64,000 nt of DNA from Burkholderiales bacterium. Its GTDB lineage: Bacteria > Pseudomonadota > Gammaproteobacteria > Burkholderiales > Burkholderiaceae_C. A program made the translations under genes and the position numbers. The notes beneath the pieces were generated by a model. It was given only the letters and a program-made list of their open reading frames with translations. It was not told where the DNA came from and did not search any database. The DNA is taken from positions 62,001-126,000 of the forward strand of contig JADJCH010000004.1 of NCBI GenBank assembly GCA_016703325.1, read 5' to 3'. Numbering within the stretch: the first letter of the stretch is position 1; every line of letters starts with the position of its first letter. Positions 8,762 through 16,264 of this stretch are shown here, in pieces.

Positions 8762-8902
8762 TTTCTTGTGCCCCCTTGGGGGGCCGGGACGGGCATCTTC
8801 CTGCCCTTGGGGGCAGTCTGAAGAAAACGCCGGGCCGCCCGCAGTTTTCTTGCACCCCTTCGGGAGGCCGGGACGGGCATCGCCCGGCCCTTGGGGGTCT
8901 TC
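8762..8902. repeat. Direct repeat pair (about 58 bp each) with internal hairpins
   Basis: Two diverged copies, 8762-8819 and 8844-8901, share TTTCTTG, then CCCCTT-GGG-GGCCGGGACGGGCAT, then GCCCTTGGGGG. Each contains short palindromes such as GCCCCC-TT-GGGGGC that could fold as hairpins. The pair lies between convergent genes (DUF924 and the methyltransferase), so it may act as a bidirectional terminator, or it may be a small interspersed repeat. Confidence 0.55.
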
Positions 8903-9362
8903 ATACCCAGCGCCGCACCTGCTGCGTGTAGGCCTCGTACGACGCGCCAAAGCGCTGCCGCATCACCCGCTCCTCCGGCAGGATCTGGAAGCGCTGGATC
9001 CACCCGCAGAACGCCAGCAGCACCACCCCGCCCGGCAGCGACCCGAACCACCACACCGCTGCCGCCAGGCACAGCGCCATGCCCAGGTACATCGGGTTGC
9101 GCGAAACGCGGAACCACCCCCGCGCCACCAGCGTGCTGGCCTTCTCCGGCGCCATCGGGTTCAACGTGGTGCGCTGCAGCCGGAACTGCAACGCCGACCC
9201 GAACAGAAACGCCGCCCCGGTCACCCCCAACAGCAGCGCCCCCCACCCCTGACCCGGCAGCACCACATGGCCCACCGGCACCCCCCAGCCCAGAGCGGCA
9301 ATCAGCAGCAGACACAGAGCAGCGAGGGCAAGCGGCGGGATGCGCAGCTCAAGGCGGTCCAT
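8901..9362 (-). CDS. Isoprenylcysteine/phospholipid methyltransferase-like (ICMT/PEMT) membrane protein
   Basis: A 153-residue membrane protein. Three or four hydrophobic helices are visible, with the diagnostic RNPMYLGM at about residues 94-101 and a C-terminal EERVMRQRFGASYEAY segment, as in the ICMT/PEMT family of SAM-dependent methyltransferases. The start is the ATG at 9362 before DRLELRIPPLAL; the upstream part of the open frame is repeat DNA. The substrate is unknown; bacterial members are usually annotated only by family. Confidence 0.78.
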   Translation of the reverse strand: MDRLELRIPPLALAALCLLLIAALGWGVPVGHVVLPGQGWGALLLGVTGAAFLFGSALQFRLQRTTLNPMAPEKASTLVARGWFRVSRNPMYLGMALCLAAAVWWFGSLPGGVVLLAFCGWIQRFQILPEERVMRQRFGASYEAYTQQVRRWV

Positions 9363-9530
9363 AGGGGAGGGCAGGGGAGAACAGGTCCAGTGCGTGGCGC
9401 ACCAACCCATCATCGCACGGCCCTTCCCACCTCCTGCCACGCCCGCCTGCCACGCCCGCCCGCCCGCCACGTCAATCCCGCCCCACTGCCGTCCTCCCCG
9501 CGCCACTCCCGACATTCCTGCGCCACTCCC

Positions 9531-10131
9531 GTCATTCCCGCGAAGGCGGGAATCCAGCCCGTCCCTCACTTCATGCCAACGGTCTGTGCTGAGCGACAAC
9601 ACCGGCAAGCGCAGGGTCTCTGGATTCCCGCCTCCGCGGGAATGACGAGGGGGTGGTGTGCGTTGTAGGGGTCTGGGAATCCAGCCCGTCCCTCACTTCA
9701 TGCCAACGGTCTGTGCTGAGCGACAACACCGGCAATCGCAAGGTCTCTGGATTCCCGCCTCCGCGGGAATGACGAGGGGGTGGCGTGCGTTGTAGGGGTC
9801 TGGGGGTCCAGCCCGTCCCTCACTTCATGCCAACCGTCAGCGCTGAGGGACAACGCCGGCAGGGGCGGGGTCTCTGGATTCCCGCCTTCGCGGGAATGAC
9901 GAGGGGGTGGTGAGTGCCGTAGGTGCCTGAGGGTCGTGGCGCTGCGGGCGGGACTTCATCCCGAACTGCCTCCTGGTCTGTCATTCCAAGGGCACTCACG
10001 GTCCCAAGCCATTCCCGCCTTCCCCTACGTCATTCCTGCCTTTCCCCAGTCATCCCCGCCACGCCCCCCGTCGTTCCCCGCGCTTCCGCCATTCCCCGCA
10101 CTCCCGTCATTCCCGCGCAGGCGGGAATCCA
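9531..10131. repeat. Cluster of REP-like palindromes (ATTCCCGC...GCGGGAAT)
   Basis: Five copies of a palindromic element with arms ATTCCCGC/GCGGGAAT around a 3-5 bp centre, flanked by GTC/CGTC on one side and CCA on the other: 9531-9556 and 10105-10131 in one orientation, 9621-9647, 9748-9774 and 9875-9901 in the other. Such elements recur at intergenic sites in many proteobacteria. The stretch 9363-10187 contains no supportable gene. Confidence 0.8.
9554..9934. repeat. Tandem repeat of a 127-bp unit, three copies
   Basis: Units start at 9554, 9681 and 9808, each opening with CCAGCCCGTCCCTCAC. Each carries CTTCATGCCAAC, a GAGCGACAACACCGGC-like middle, one REP-like palindrome and a GACGAGGGGGTGG tail. 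Units 1 and 2 are nearly identical and unit 3 is more diverged, suggesting stepwise duplication. A CRISPR array is excluded because the whole unit repeats without unique spacers. Confidence 0.85.
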
Positions 10132-10187
10132 GCTCGTCCCTCACTTCTCAGGAGATCCGCCCCGGGCCACCCCAGCAGCAGCGCGCC

Positions 10188-12098
10188 CTACCTCAGGTAG
10201 AAGGCCCAGAGGTTGAACAAATCCGGCACCCGGAACCCGTCTGGCAGCGCGGCCGACGGTGGCGTCAGGTATTCGCTGCGCAGCACATACAGCGCCACCC
10301 CGTTGGACGCTGCGCGCAGCTTGGCCAGGTCGTTGGCGCTGCTGAAAAAGCCCAGCGCCGTCTGTCCGCCATCGACCCCCAGCACATAGTCCGATGGCAG
10401 CGCGGCCACCTCCGGGTGGGCATGCCGGAACAGCCCGGTATCGGCCCGGTAGCTGCCCCACTCGCCACTGCCCATGGCAATGTCCACAAAGTCCCCGTTG
10501 GGCGCAAAGCCGGCACTGTGGATGGAGTTCCAGTGGCAGGGCGACTTCATCGGCGTGGTCACCCAGCGGCCCGTCGCCGCCGTCCAGCGCGATCGGCTGC
10601 AGTCCACATAGACATAGGCCCCGCCATCGTCGGTGCCCACCACCTGCACCGCGTTGGAGGCCGAGTTGAAACCACTCGCCAGGTCCACCGGTGTGGACCA
10701 GCTGCCCGGGCGCCCGGTGGTGGTGGCGGCAAACAGGTGACTGCCGTTGCCCACCTGCTGACTCCAGGCGGCAATCACATGCCCCTGCGGCGTGTGGCCC
10801 AAACCCAGGAAGCGCGTGTCTTCGCTGAGGGTGTCCAACACCTGCGGCGTCTCGTCAAAGCCGCTGCCCACGTCCCCTCGGTAAGCAAGGAGGTCCCCCG
10901 GCAACGTGGCCCCCACATGCCGCCTGGACAGCGTATGCAGCGTGCCGTCCGGCGACAGCACCAACCCGACCCGCCCGCTGCTGTTGTTGACCGGCAGGTC
11001 GGCAAAGGTCTTCACCTGAAAGCCAGCACTGGACGCAGCGCGCCAGGCCACCGCATGACTTTCCTTCTTGGTGGAGTCGACGACCACCCAGCCGCCGAAG
11101 CTCACGGCCACGTCACCCGCGTCGTTGACAACGGCCTGCAGAGGCTGATCGACGGCGTTGGCCGCCTTGGACACCGAGGTCGCCGTCGCCGCCACCCGCA
11201 CCGGCGCCTCCCAGCGGCCATCCCGCACCAGGTATCGGGCGCTGTAGACATCCCTGCAGTCGTTGTTGGAGAAGGGGTTGAAGTCGCCCGGCGTGCAGGG
11301 CCGGGAGCTGAGCCACACCGCATGGGCGTTGCCGCCGGGCGACACCGCCAGGTCCAGGTGGCGGGTGCGGGAGATGGTCGGCAGGTTGAACGGGGCTGCA
11401 GACGCATCCAGCTGCACCGCATCGGTCCAGGTGGGCAACAGGCCCGGCAGGCCCGGGCTGCCGTGCCGGGCGTACAGGGACGCCTGCGTGCCGTCGGACA
11501 CCACATACACCACCACCGCATTGCCCACCGCGTCCAGCTTGGCTTCCACCAGGGCCACACTGGGCGTGGCGGTCTGCAGCAACTGCGCGGGGGCCCAGCT
11601 GCGCGAGTCGCAGCTGACGTGCACGTCGGTCACCCCATCCTCGTCCACCCGGCCGGTGGCGTTCTCCACCGTGCAGGTCTGCCCGGCCGGTTGCGCCGCC
11701 ACGGTGACGGAGTAACTGTCGCCGTCCTTGAACGGGTCGGGAAACTGGAAGTCGCCATTGGCTCGCAGGGTCACGCTCTGCGTACCGGCCTGCAGCAGCA
11801 CACTGCCGTCCAACCCGGTCACCGACCCGCCCAGCAGGCCAGGCTCGGCCTCCTGGTCTTCGCCGCTGCCCCCGCCTCCGCAGGCGCTCAGCAAGAGGGT
11901 GGCCGACAGCAGCAGGGCAGTCCACCCCGTTGCCACCGCGCTGCCGCCAAGGGCGCAGGGCCCCGCACTATCGCCCCGTGCACGGTGCGGCCCAGCCCGG
12001 GCGCAATCATCCATGCGGCCCGTGAGTCCCATGCGGCTCCGTCGGCGCGGGCCGCCCGGCTGGCCCACCTGCTCACTCTCGTCCGTGTGGTTCGACAT
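10188..12098 (-). CDS. Large secreted lipoprotein of unknown function
   Basis: A protein of about 636 residues that I cannot assign to a named family. A hydrophobic stretch (TALLLSATLLLSAC) ends in a lipobox Cys followed by GGGGSGED, so it is probably an outer-membrane or surface lipoprotein. An early segment (GSVLLQAGTQSVTLRANGDF) resembles a carboxypeptidase-regulatory-like beta domain. The rest has repeated NAVVVYVVSDG, NAHAVWLSSR, GDVAVSFGG and GHVIAAWSQQ strands, as in beta-propeller proteins. Two starts are possible: the ATG at 12098, preceded by a GGGGGGAG run but leaving a 50-residue n-region, or GTG at 11936, which gives a compact signal peptide with a poor ribosome site. It may be an adhesin or sensor; not known. 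Confidence 0.7.
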   Translation of the reverse strand: MSNHTDESEQVGQPGGPRRRSRMGLTGRMDDCARAGPHRARGDSAGPCALGGSAVATGWTALLLSATLLLSACGGGGSGEDQEAEPGLLGGSVTGLDGSVLLQAGTQSVTLRANGDFQFPDPFKDGDSYSVTVAAQPAGQTCTVENATGRVDEDGVTDVHVSCDSRSWAPAQLLQTATPSVALVEAKLDAVGNAVVVYVVSDGTQASLYARHGSPGLPGLLPTWTDAVQLDASAAPFNLPTISRTRHLDLAVSPGGNAHAVWLSSRPCTPGDFNPFSNNDCRDVYSARYLVRDGRWEAPVRVAATATSVSKAANAVDQPLQAVVNDAGDVAVSFGGWVVVDSTKKESHAVAWRAASSAGFQVKTFADLPVNNSSGRVGLVLSPDGTLHTLSRRHVGATLPGDLLAYRGDVGSGFDETPQVLDTLSEDTRFLGLGHTPQGHVIAAWSQQVGNGSHLFAATTTGRPGSWSTPVDLASGFNSASNAVQVVGTDDGGAYVYVDCSRSRWTAATGRWVTTPMKSPCHWNSIHSAGFAPNGDFVDIAMGSGEWGSYRADTGLFRHAHPEVAALPSDYVLGVDGGQTALGFFSSANDLAKLRAASNGVALYVLRSEYLTPPSAALPDGFRVPDLFNLWAFYLR

Positions 12099-12270
12099 GC
12101 GGCTGCTCCCCCCTCTGTTGACCCGCGACCGACCCGTGGTCGCGCTGGCGCCGTGCAGTATTCCCGAAATGAAACTTCTCATCCATGGCCCCAAAGGGGG
12201 TGTCGGCCCCCGGCTCCCCCTCAACCCGCACATGGAGGCTGAGTCCCAGCACCGACCAGGGGACAGGCAA

Positions 12271-12396
12271 CCCGCCGCAGGACACGACAAACTCGCCGCT
12301 GGCTGCAACCGACCCGCCGCAGCCCGCCACCAACTCGCTGCAGGCTACGACCTTTCCGCCGCAGGCCACAAACAATTCCCTGCAGCCCCACCCCTT
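12271..12396. repeat. Tandem repeat of a 42-bp unit, three degenerate copies
   Basis: Units at 12271-12312, 12313-12354 and 12355-12396 share CCGCCGCAG, AC-AA-TC and CTGCAGGCT-AC blocks. Because 42 is a multiple of 3, the plus strand reads as a 14-residue repeat (PPQ-x-TNSLQAT). The open frame covering it overlaps the start of the next gene in another frame and has no ribosome site, so I do not call a gene. The spacer 12099-12479 otherwise shows nothing. Confidence 0.65.
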
Positions 12397-12479
12397 GATC
12401 TCCTTCAGGCCCGGCCCTTCAGCCCGCCTGCCACCCGCTGACGCCATGCATACTGCGGGGCAGGGAAGGGATGCACCCC

Positions 12480-13007
12480 ATGCACGACGACACCACCCAT
12501 CAGAACTCTCGACGGCCCGCAGCGGCCGCAGCATGGTGCGCCGCCCCGCTGGCGCTGGCCCTGACTTTGATGTTGCTGCCCCCAGCCGCCCAGGCCGCCT
12601 CCATCTACCTCTGCAAGGCCTACAACGGCGGCATCTTCTGGTCCAGCGCCCATTGCCGTGAGCACGGCGCACTCATCGACCGCATCGAGTCCGTGCCCGA
12701 CCGCCTGCCCTTTGCCCAGCAGGTGTCCCTGGCCGAACAAGCCCGCGCCCGCGCCGCCGGCCTCTACCAGGCCCCCGCGCCGGTGCAGCAGGGCAGCGTG
12801 ACCCACCATTCCACCCACACCGTGGTGGTGGACGGCCAGGTGGTCCACGCCACCGGCCAGGGCAAGGCCGCCGAATGCAAGGCGCTGGAGGCCCGCATCA
12901 CCCAGCTGGACAACATGGCCCGCCAGCCCCAGACCGGGCAGATGCAAGACTGGATCCGAGATCAGAAGAGCAAGGCGCGGGATAGGCAGTTTGGGTTGAG
13001 GTGTTGA
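12480..13007 (+). CDS. Secreted conserved hypothetical protein with Cys pair (DUF4124-like)
   Basis: A 175-residue protein with a signal peptide: hydrophobic APLALALTLMLLPP then AQA|AS as the likely cleavage site. The mature N-terminus SIYLCKAYNGGIFWSSAHC, with two Cys residues, resembles small DUF4124-like periplasmic proteins common in Burkholderiales; the last residue is also Cys. Two ATGs, 12471 and 12480, follow an AGGGAAGGG sequence. The second has better spacing and is used here. The 3' half is helical and charged. No function is known, and no operon partner is evident. Confidence 0.6.
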   Translation: MHDDTTHQNSRRPAAAAAWCAAPLALALTLMLLPPAAQAASIYLCKAYNGGIFWSSAHCREHGALIDRIESVPDRLPFAQQVSLAEQARARAAGLYQAPAPVQQGSVTHHSTHTVVVDGQVVHATGQGKAAECKALEARITQLDNMARQPQTGQMQDWIRDQKSKARDRQFGLRC

Positions 13008-13078
13008 GCCACCGCGATCGCTCTGGACCAGGCATGTAAGGGTGGTTACGTGGTGCGGAAGGGTGTTTATCATCAGCC

Positions 13079-14035
13079 ATGACTCGGCGTTCCTGGCTCA
13101 TCTCTTGGATCGGCAAGACCGATCACGACGCAGCAAGCGCTCGGCCGGCTGGCGATGAAGTGGGGCCTGTCGCCTCAGCCTTGCTCGGCGGACCGCGGCA
13201 CGACCGTGTCTATCTACTGACCAACTACGACTTCGAAGTCAGTCGGCGCTACTGCGACTGGGTTGCGCAGAAGACCGGCTACCCGCCGGACGCAATCGAT
13301 CTGTACCAGATCGATCTCACCAGCCCGATCGACTATGCGTCGATCTACGTGGAGGTGAGCAAGAACCTCAAGCAGGCCGGACTGCCCCGTGACGATGCCG
13401 ATCTGACCTTCCATCTGAGTCCCGGCACGTCGGCCATGACGGCGATCTGGATCATCCTGGCCAAGACGAGGTTCCCGGCGAAGCTGATCCAGACGTCTCG
13501 CGAACATGGGCTGCAGGCGGTCGACTTCTTCTTCGACCTCGCCAACGACTTCCTGCCGGAGTATCTGAAGCGTGGGGGAGAACGCATCGAGCGTCTGGTG
13601 GATGCCGCCAGGCCCGTCGCACCCGGCTTCGAGAAGATCCTTCACTGCAGCCCGGTCATGCGCGAGCAGATCGACGCTGCCCGGCGAGTTGCGGCGTTTG
13701 AGGTGCCGGTTCTGATTCTGGGAGAGACAGGCACCGGCAAGGAGTTGTTTGCAGAAGCCATTCACAACACCAGTCCAAGGGCTGGAGGCCCTTTCATCGC
13801 TGTGAACTGCGGCGCGATCGCCTCGGATCTGGCCATTTCTGAGCTCTTTGGCCACCGCAAGGGAGCTTTCACCGGAGCGGGTGCGGATCGGAAGGGTCAC
13901 TTTGTGGAGGCCCACGGCGGAACCCTGTTCCTGGATGAGGTGGGTGCCTACGGACCGCAGGTGCAGCAAGCCTGGCGCGAGCAACTCGTGCCTGACGGGC
14001 CGCCGCCCGAGTTCGATCCCGACGAGCCGTTCTGA
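13079..14035 (+). pseudogene. CARF-domain sigma54 activator (RtcR-like), truncated in the AAA+ domain
   Basis: A 318-residue remnant of a bacterial enhancer-binding protein. Residues 1-170 look like a CARF-type sensor (DRVYLLTNYDFEVS; LSPGTSAMTAIWI), as in RtcR, which senses nucleotide or RNA-end ligands. Residues from about 195 form the sigma54 AAA+ domain: Walker A GETGTGKE, the sigma54-contact loop GAFTGA, and Walker B GGTLFLDEV. Directly after Walker B the sequence departs from the family and ends about 30 residues later (QLVPDGPPPEF tail). Sensor II, the arginine fingers and the DNA-binding domain are all missing (relatives have about 500 residues). An IS630 element begins 39 bases downstream. 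It cannot work as a normal activator. No rtcA/rtcB genes lie nearby. Confidence 0.75.
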
Positions 14036-14072
14036 CATCGAGCCCCAACAGCACTCCACAAGCAGATGGCCC

Positions 14073-15209
14073 CTAGTGCAGTGTTCCATTCTGTTTCCCA
14101 CTTAACCGGGAGTTGGCGCGAATGACCTTCTGCAAGATGTCGCGAGCGCTCTTGGTCCAGATGAACGGCTTGGGACTGGTGTTGTGATGCGCGACGTACG
14201 CCTGATCGCCGCCTCCAGCTCGCCCACGCTGGTGAACACGCCGCGCCGCAGGCGTTCGGTGGTGATATCGCGGAAGAAGCGCTCGACCATGTTCAGCCAA
14301 GACGCGCTGGTCGGGGTGAAGTGAATGTGGAACCTGGGGTGCCTGGCCCAGCCACGCCTGCACCGCCGCGTGCTTGTGGGTGGCATAGTTGTCGGCAATC
14401 AGGTGCAGGGTCTTGCCCTTGGGCGTCTCGCGGTCGATCTGGCGCAGGAACTTCAACCACTCGGCGTGCGTGTGCCGCTGCTGGCACTGGCCGATGACCG
14501 TGCCGTCAAGCACGTTGAGCGCAGCGAACAGCGTGGTCGTGCCGTGGCGCTTGTAGTCGTGCGTCATCGTCTGCGCACGACCCTTCTTCATCGGCAGGCC
14601 CGGCTGCGTGCGGTCCAGTGCCTGCACCTGGCTCTTCTCGTCGCAGCACAGCACCAGGGCGTGCTCGGGCGGGGACATGTACAGCCCCACGATGTCTTCG
14701 AGCTTCTCGACGAACTTCGGGTCGCGCGAGACCTTGAAGCCACGCACCAAGTGCGGCTTGAGCCCATTGGCCTGCCAATGACGCATCACCGTGCTGGGGC
14801 TGACCTGCAGCACCGCAGCCATCTTGCGCGTGCTCCAGTGCGTGGCGGCCTCGGGCTGGCTTTGCGTGGTCAGCTCCACCAGCTTGGCCACGTCCACCTT
14901 GACCGGCGGTGCCCCGCGCGGCAGGTCCCGCTCGATGCCCGCCAGTCCGGACTTGATGTAGCGCTGGCGCCAGCGACCCGCCGTGATCCGGTCGATGCCC
15001 AGCTCCTGGGCGATCTGCAGGTTCTGCAGGCCTTGCGCGGCCAGCAAAACAATGCGCGCACGCTCGGCCAGTCGAACGCTGGTCGCCTTCGAATGCGCCA
15101 GCCGGATCAACTCAGCCTCCTCCTCTTGACTCAACTCGATCGCAGGGGCAACTCGCACTTCCTGGCTCCAACTCTGTCCGTAGTAGACCATTGGAGTCGT
15201 GTTGTTCAA
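14073..15209 (-). pseudogene. IS630-family transposase with two compensating frameshifts
   Basis: DDE transposase of the IS630 family. The N-terminal helix-turn-helix region (LRLAHSK-like start, LGIDRITAGRWRQRY) and the catalytic region (VLCCDEKSQVQAL, LIADNYATHKH) are in the main frame. A stretch on the reverse strand between about 14348 and 14200 is shifted: after AVQAWLG the expected HPRFHIHFTPTSASWLNMVERFF runs in another frame, and the main frame resumes at AYVAHHNTSPKPFIW. An extra G near 14345-14350 and a lost base near 14200-14206 explain this. The acidic residue of the third DDE position (in NMVERFF) is therefore not in the product. The TAG stop lies in the terminal repeat. Length 378 codons, otherwise complete. 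Confidence 0.85.
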
Positions 15210-15241
15210 TTAAGTTGCTTCAACAATCAAACACTACACTA
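14074..15241. mobile_element. IS630-family insertion sequence with terminal inverted repeats and TA target duplication
   Basis: The element ends match as imperfect inverted repeats: CTAGTGCAGTGTTCCATTCTG at the left from 14073 and, on the reverse strand, CTAGTGTAGTGTTTGATTGTT at the right from 15242. TA dinucleotides at 14074-14075 and 15240-15241 fit the TA target duplication of the IS630/Tc1/mariner superfamily. One transposase frame on the minus strand fills the element. The transposase carries two frameshifts, so the copy is probably immobile unless helped in trans. Confidence 0.85.
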
Positions 15242-15419
15242 GCGGGGCCATCTGCACTTCGTCTCGGCCACAGCCGCAACAAAAACCGCCACCTCGCCAG
15301 CGAATAGTGGCGGAATTACACCGGCGCCAACAGGCGCACCCAGTCCGCGTGGGATCAACAACGTGCAGCGGCGTTTGGTTCGCTGGGGCATGTTCCGCGT
15401 GCCTTGGTGAGGCTCGCGC

Positions 15420-15702
15420 TGGGTCCCCGCCTTCGCGGGGACGACGTGGCTGGGGTGGGGTTCTGCCGGGGACCTCCCGTGCTTTGGGAAGGTCATGGCG
15501 CGACTGCACCGTCATTCCCGCGCAGGCGGGAATCCAGTGGGTGGAAGGGGGCGGCGTCTTTGAGGGGGCGGTTGGAGCGGGTGGGAGGCCGTTCCTGGAT
15601 TCCCGCCTTCGCGGGAATGACGGGGGGGCCGGCGGGCACTCGAAGTCGTCACGTAGGGCGGCAGACTGACGGAGCTGGGTCCCCGCCTTCGCGGGGACGA
15701 CG
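15420..15702. repeat. Second cluster of REP-like palindromes, two subtypes
   Basis: Four palindromes in the 487-base spacer between the IS630 element and the GIY-YIG gene. Copies at 15511-15536 and 15596-15622 have ATTCCCGC arms; copies at 15420-15446 and 15676-15702 have GTCCCCGC/GCGGGGAC arms with CGTC and CCA-type flanks. I see no supportable gene between 15243 and 15729; a short minus-strand frame next to the IS has no recognisable features. Confidence 0.78.
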
Positions 15703-15729
15703 GGGGAGGAGGTTCCGTCTGTGACGGAA

Positions 15730-16068
15730 TTACTGGAGCGAGCGGTCGATCGGGACGGCCTCATCGTCTCCGCCGATGATGGCTGGCCACTGATCGGCCC
15801 AGTCTGGGTTGCCGGCCTCGATCAGGCGCAGCTTCCATTGCCGATTCCATTTTTTCAGGGCCTTTTCGCGTGTGATCGCGCTGTCCATGGTTTCGTGCAG
15901 TTCGTACCAGACCAGTGTCTTGACGCCGTGGGTATTCGTGAATCCATCGGCCAGCCCCTGCCGGTGTTGCCAGACGCGTTGCACCAGTTTGGAGGTGACG
16001 CCGATGTACAGGGTGCCGTTGCGTTGGCTGGCCAGGATGTAGACGGCGGGCTGGCGGTTGCGGGGCAT
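15730..16068 (-). CDS. GIY-YIG nuclease family protein (UPF0213/YhbQ-like)
   Basis: A 112-residue single-domain protein of the GIY-YIG superfamily. The signature appears as VYILASQRNGTLYIGVTS, followed by RVWQHRQG with the conserved Arg, and a downstream TREKALKKWNR motif typical of the short UPF0213-type proteins. The start is set at the ATG at 16068; the open frame goes further but runs into repeat DNA and has no better start. Small proteins of this type are often linked with DNA repair, but their role is not established. Neighbouring palindromes lie on both sides. Confidence 0.8.
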   Translation of the reverse strand: MPRNRQPAVYILASQRNGTLYIGVTSKLVQRVWQHRQGLADGFTNTHGVKTLVWYELHETMDSAITREKALKKWNRQWKLRLIEAGNPDWADQWPAIIGGDDEAVPIDRSLQ

Positions 16069-16150
16069 GGTGGGAGGGCTGGATTGCCGCCTGGGTTGGG
16101 ATGACGGAGGGGGTGCGGTCGGTCGGGTGGGGGGCGATTGGCCGGCTCCC

Positions 16151-16177
16151 TGGATTCCCGCCTTCGCGGGAATGACG
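16151..16177. repeat. Single REP-like palindrome
   Basis: One more ATTCCCGC...GCGGGAAT element with TGG at one end and GACG at the other, located between the GIY-YIG gene and cysM, upstream of the cysM ribosome site. Confidence 0.75.
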
Positions 16178-16264
16178 TGGGGGAGGGGGATGGGGAGGGT
16201 GGGCACCTGAATGCGCGCAGACAAGGCTGCAGCCATCCTGCGACAATGGTTCGCAGGAGGTGCC

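Noticed and set aside
9554..9934. Possible CRISPR array
   Set aside because: The unit repeats in full every 127 bp with no unique spacers, and no cas genes are near.
12185..12661. Plus-strand small protein with PPQ repeats
   Set aside because: No ribosome site, and its 3' part overlaps the secreted protein gene in a different frame; kept only as a repeat.
15243..15420. Second mobile-element fragment beside the IS630 copy
   Set aside because: A short minus-strand frame is open there but shows no transposase motifs or terminal repeats.
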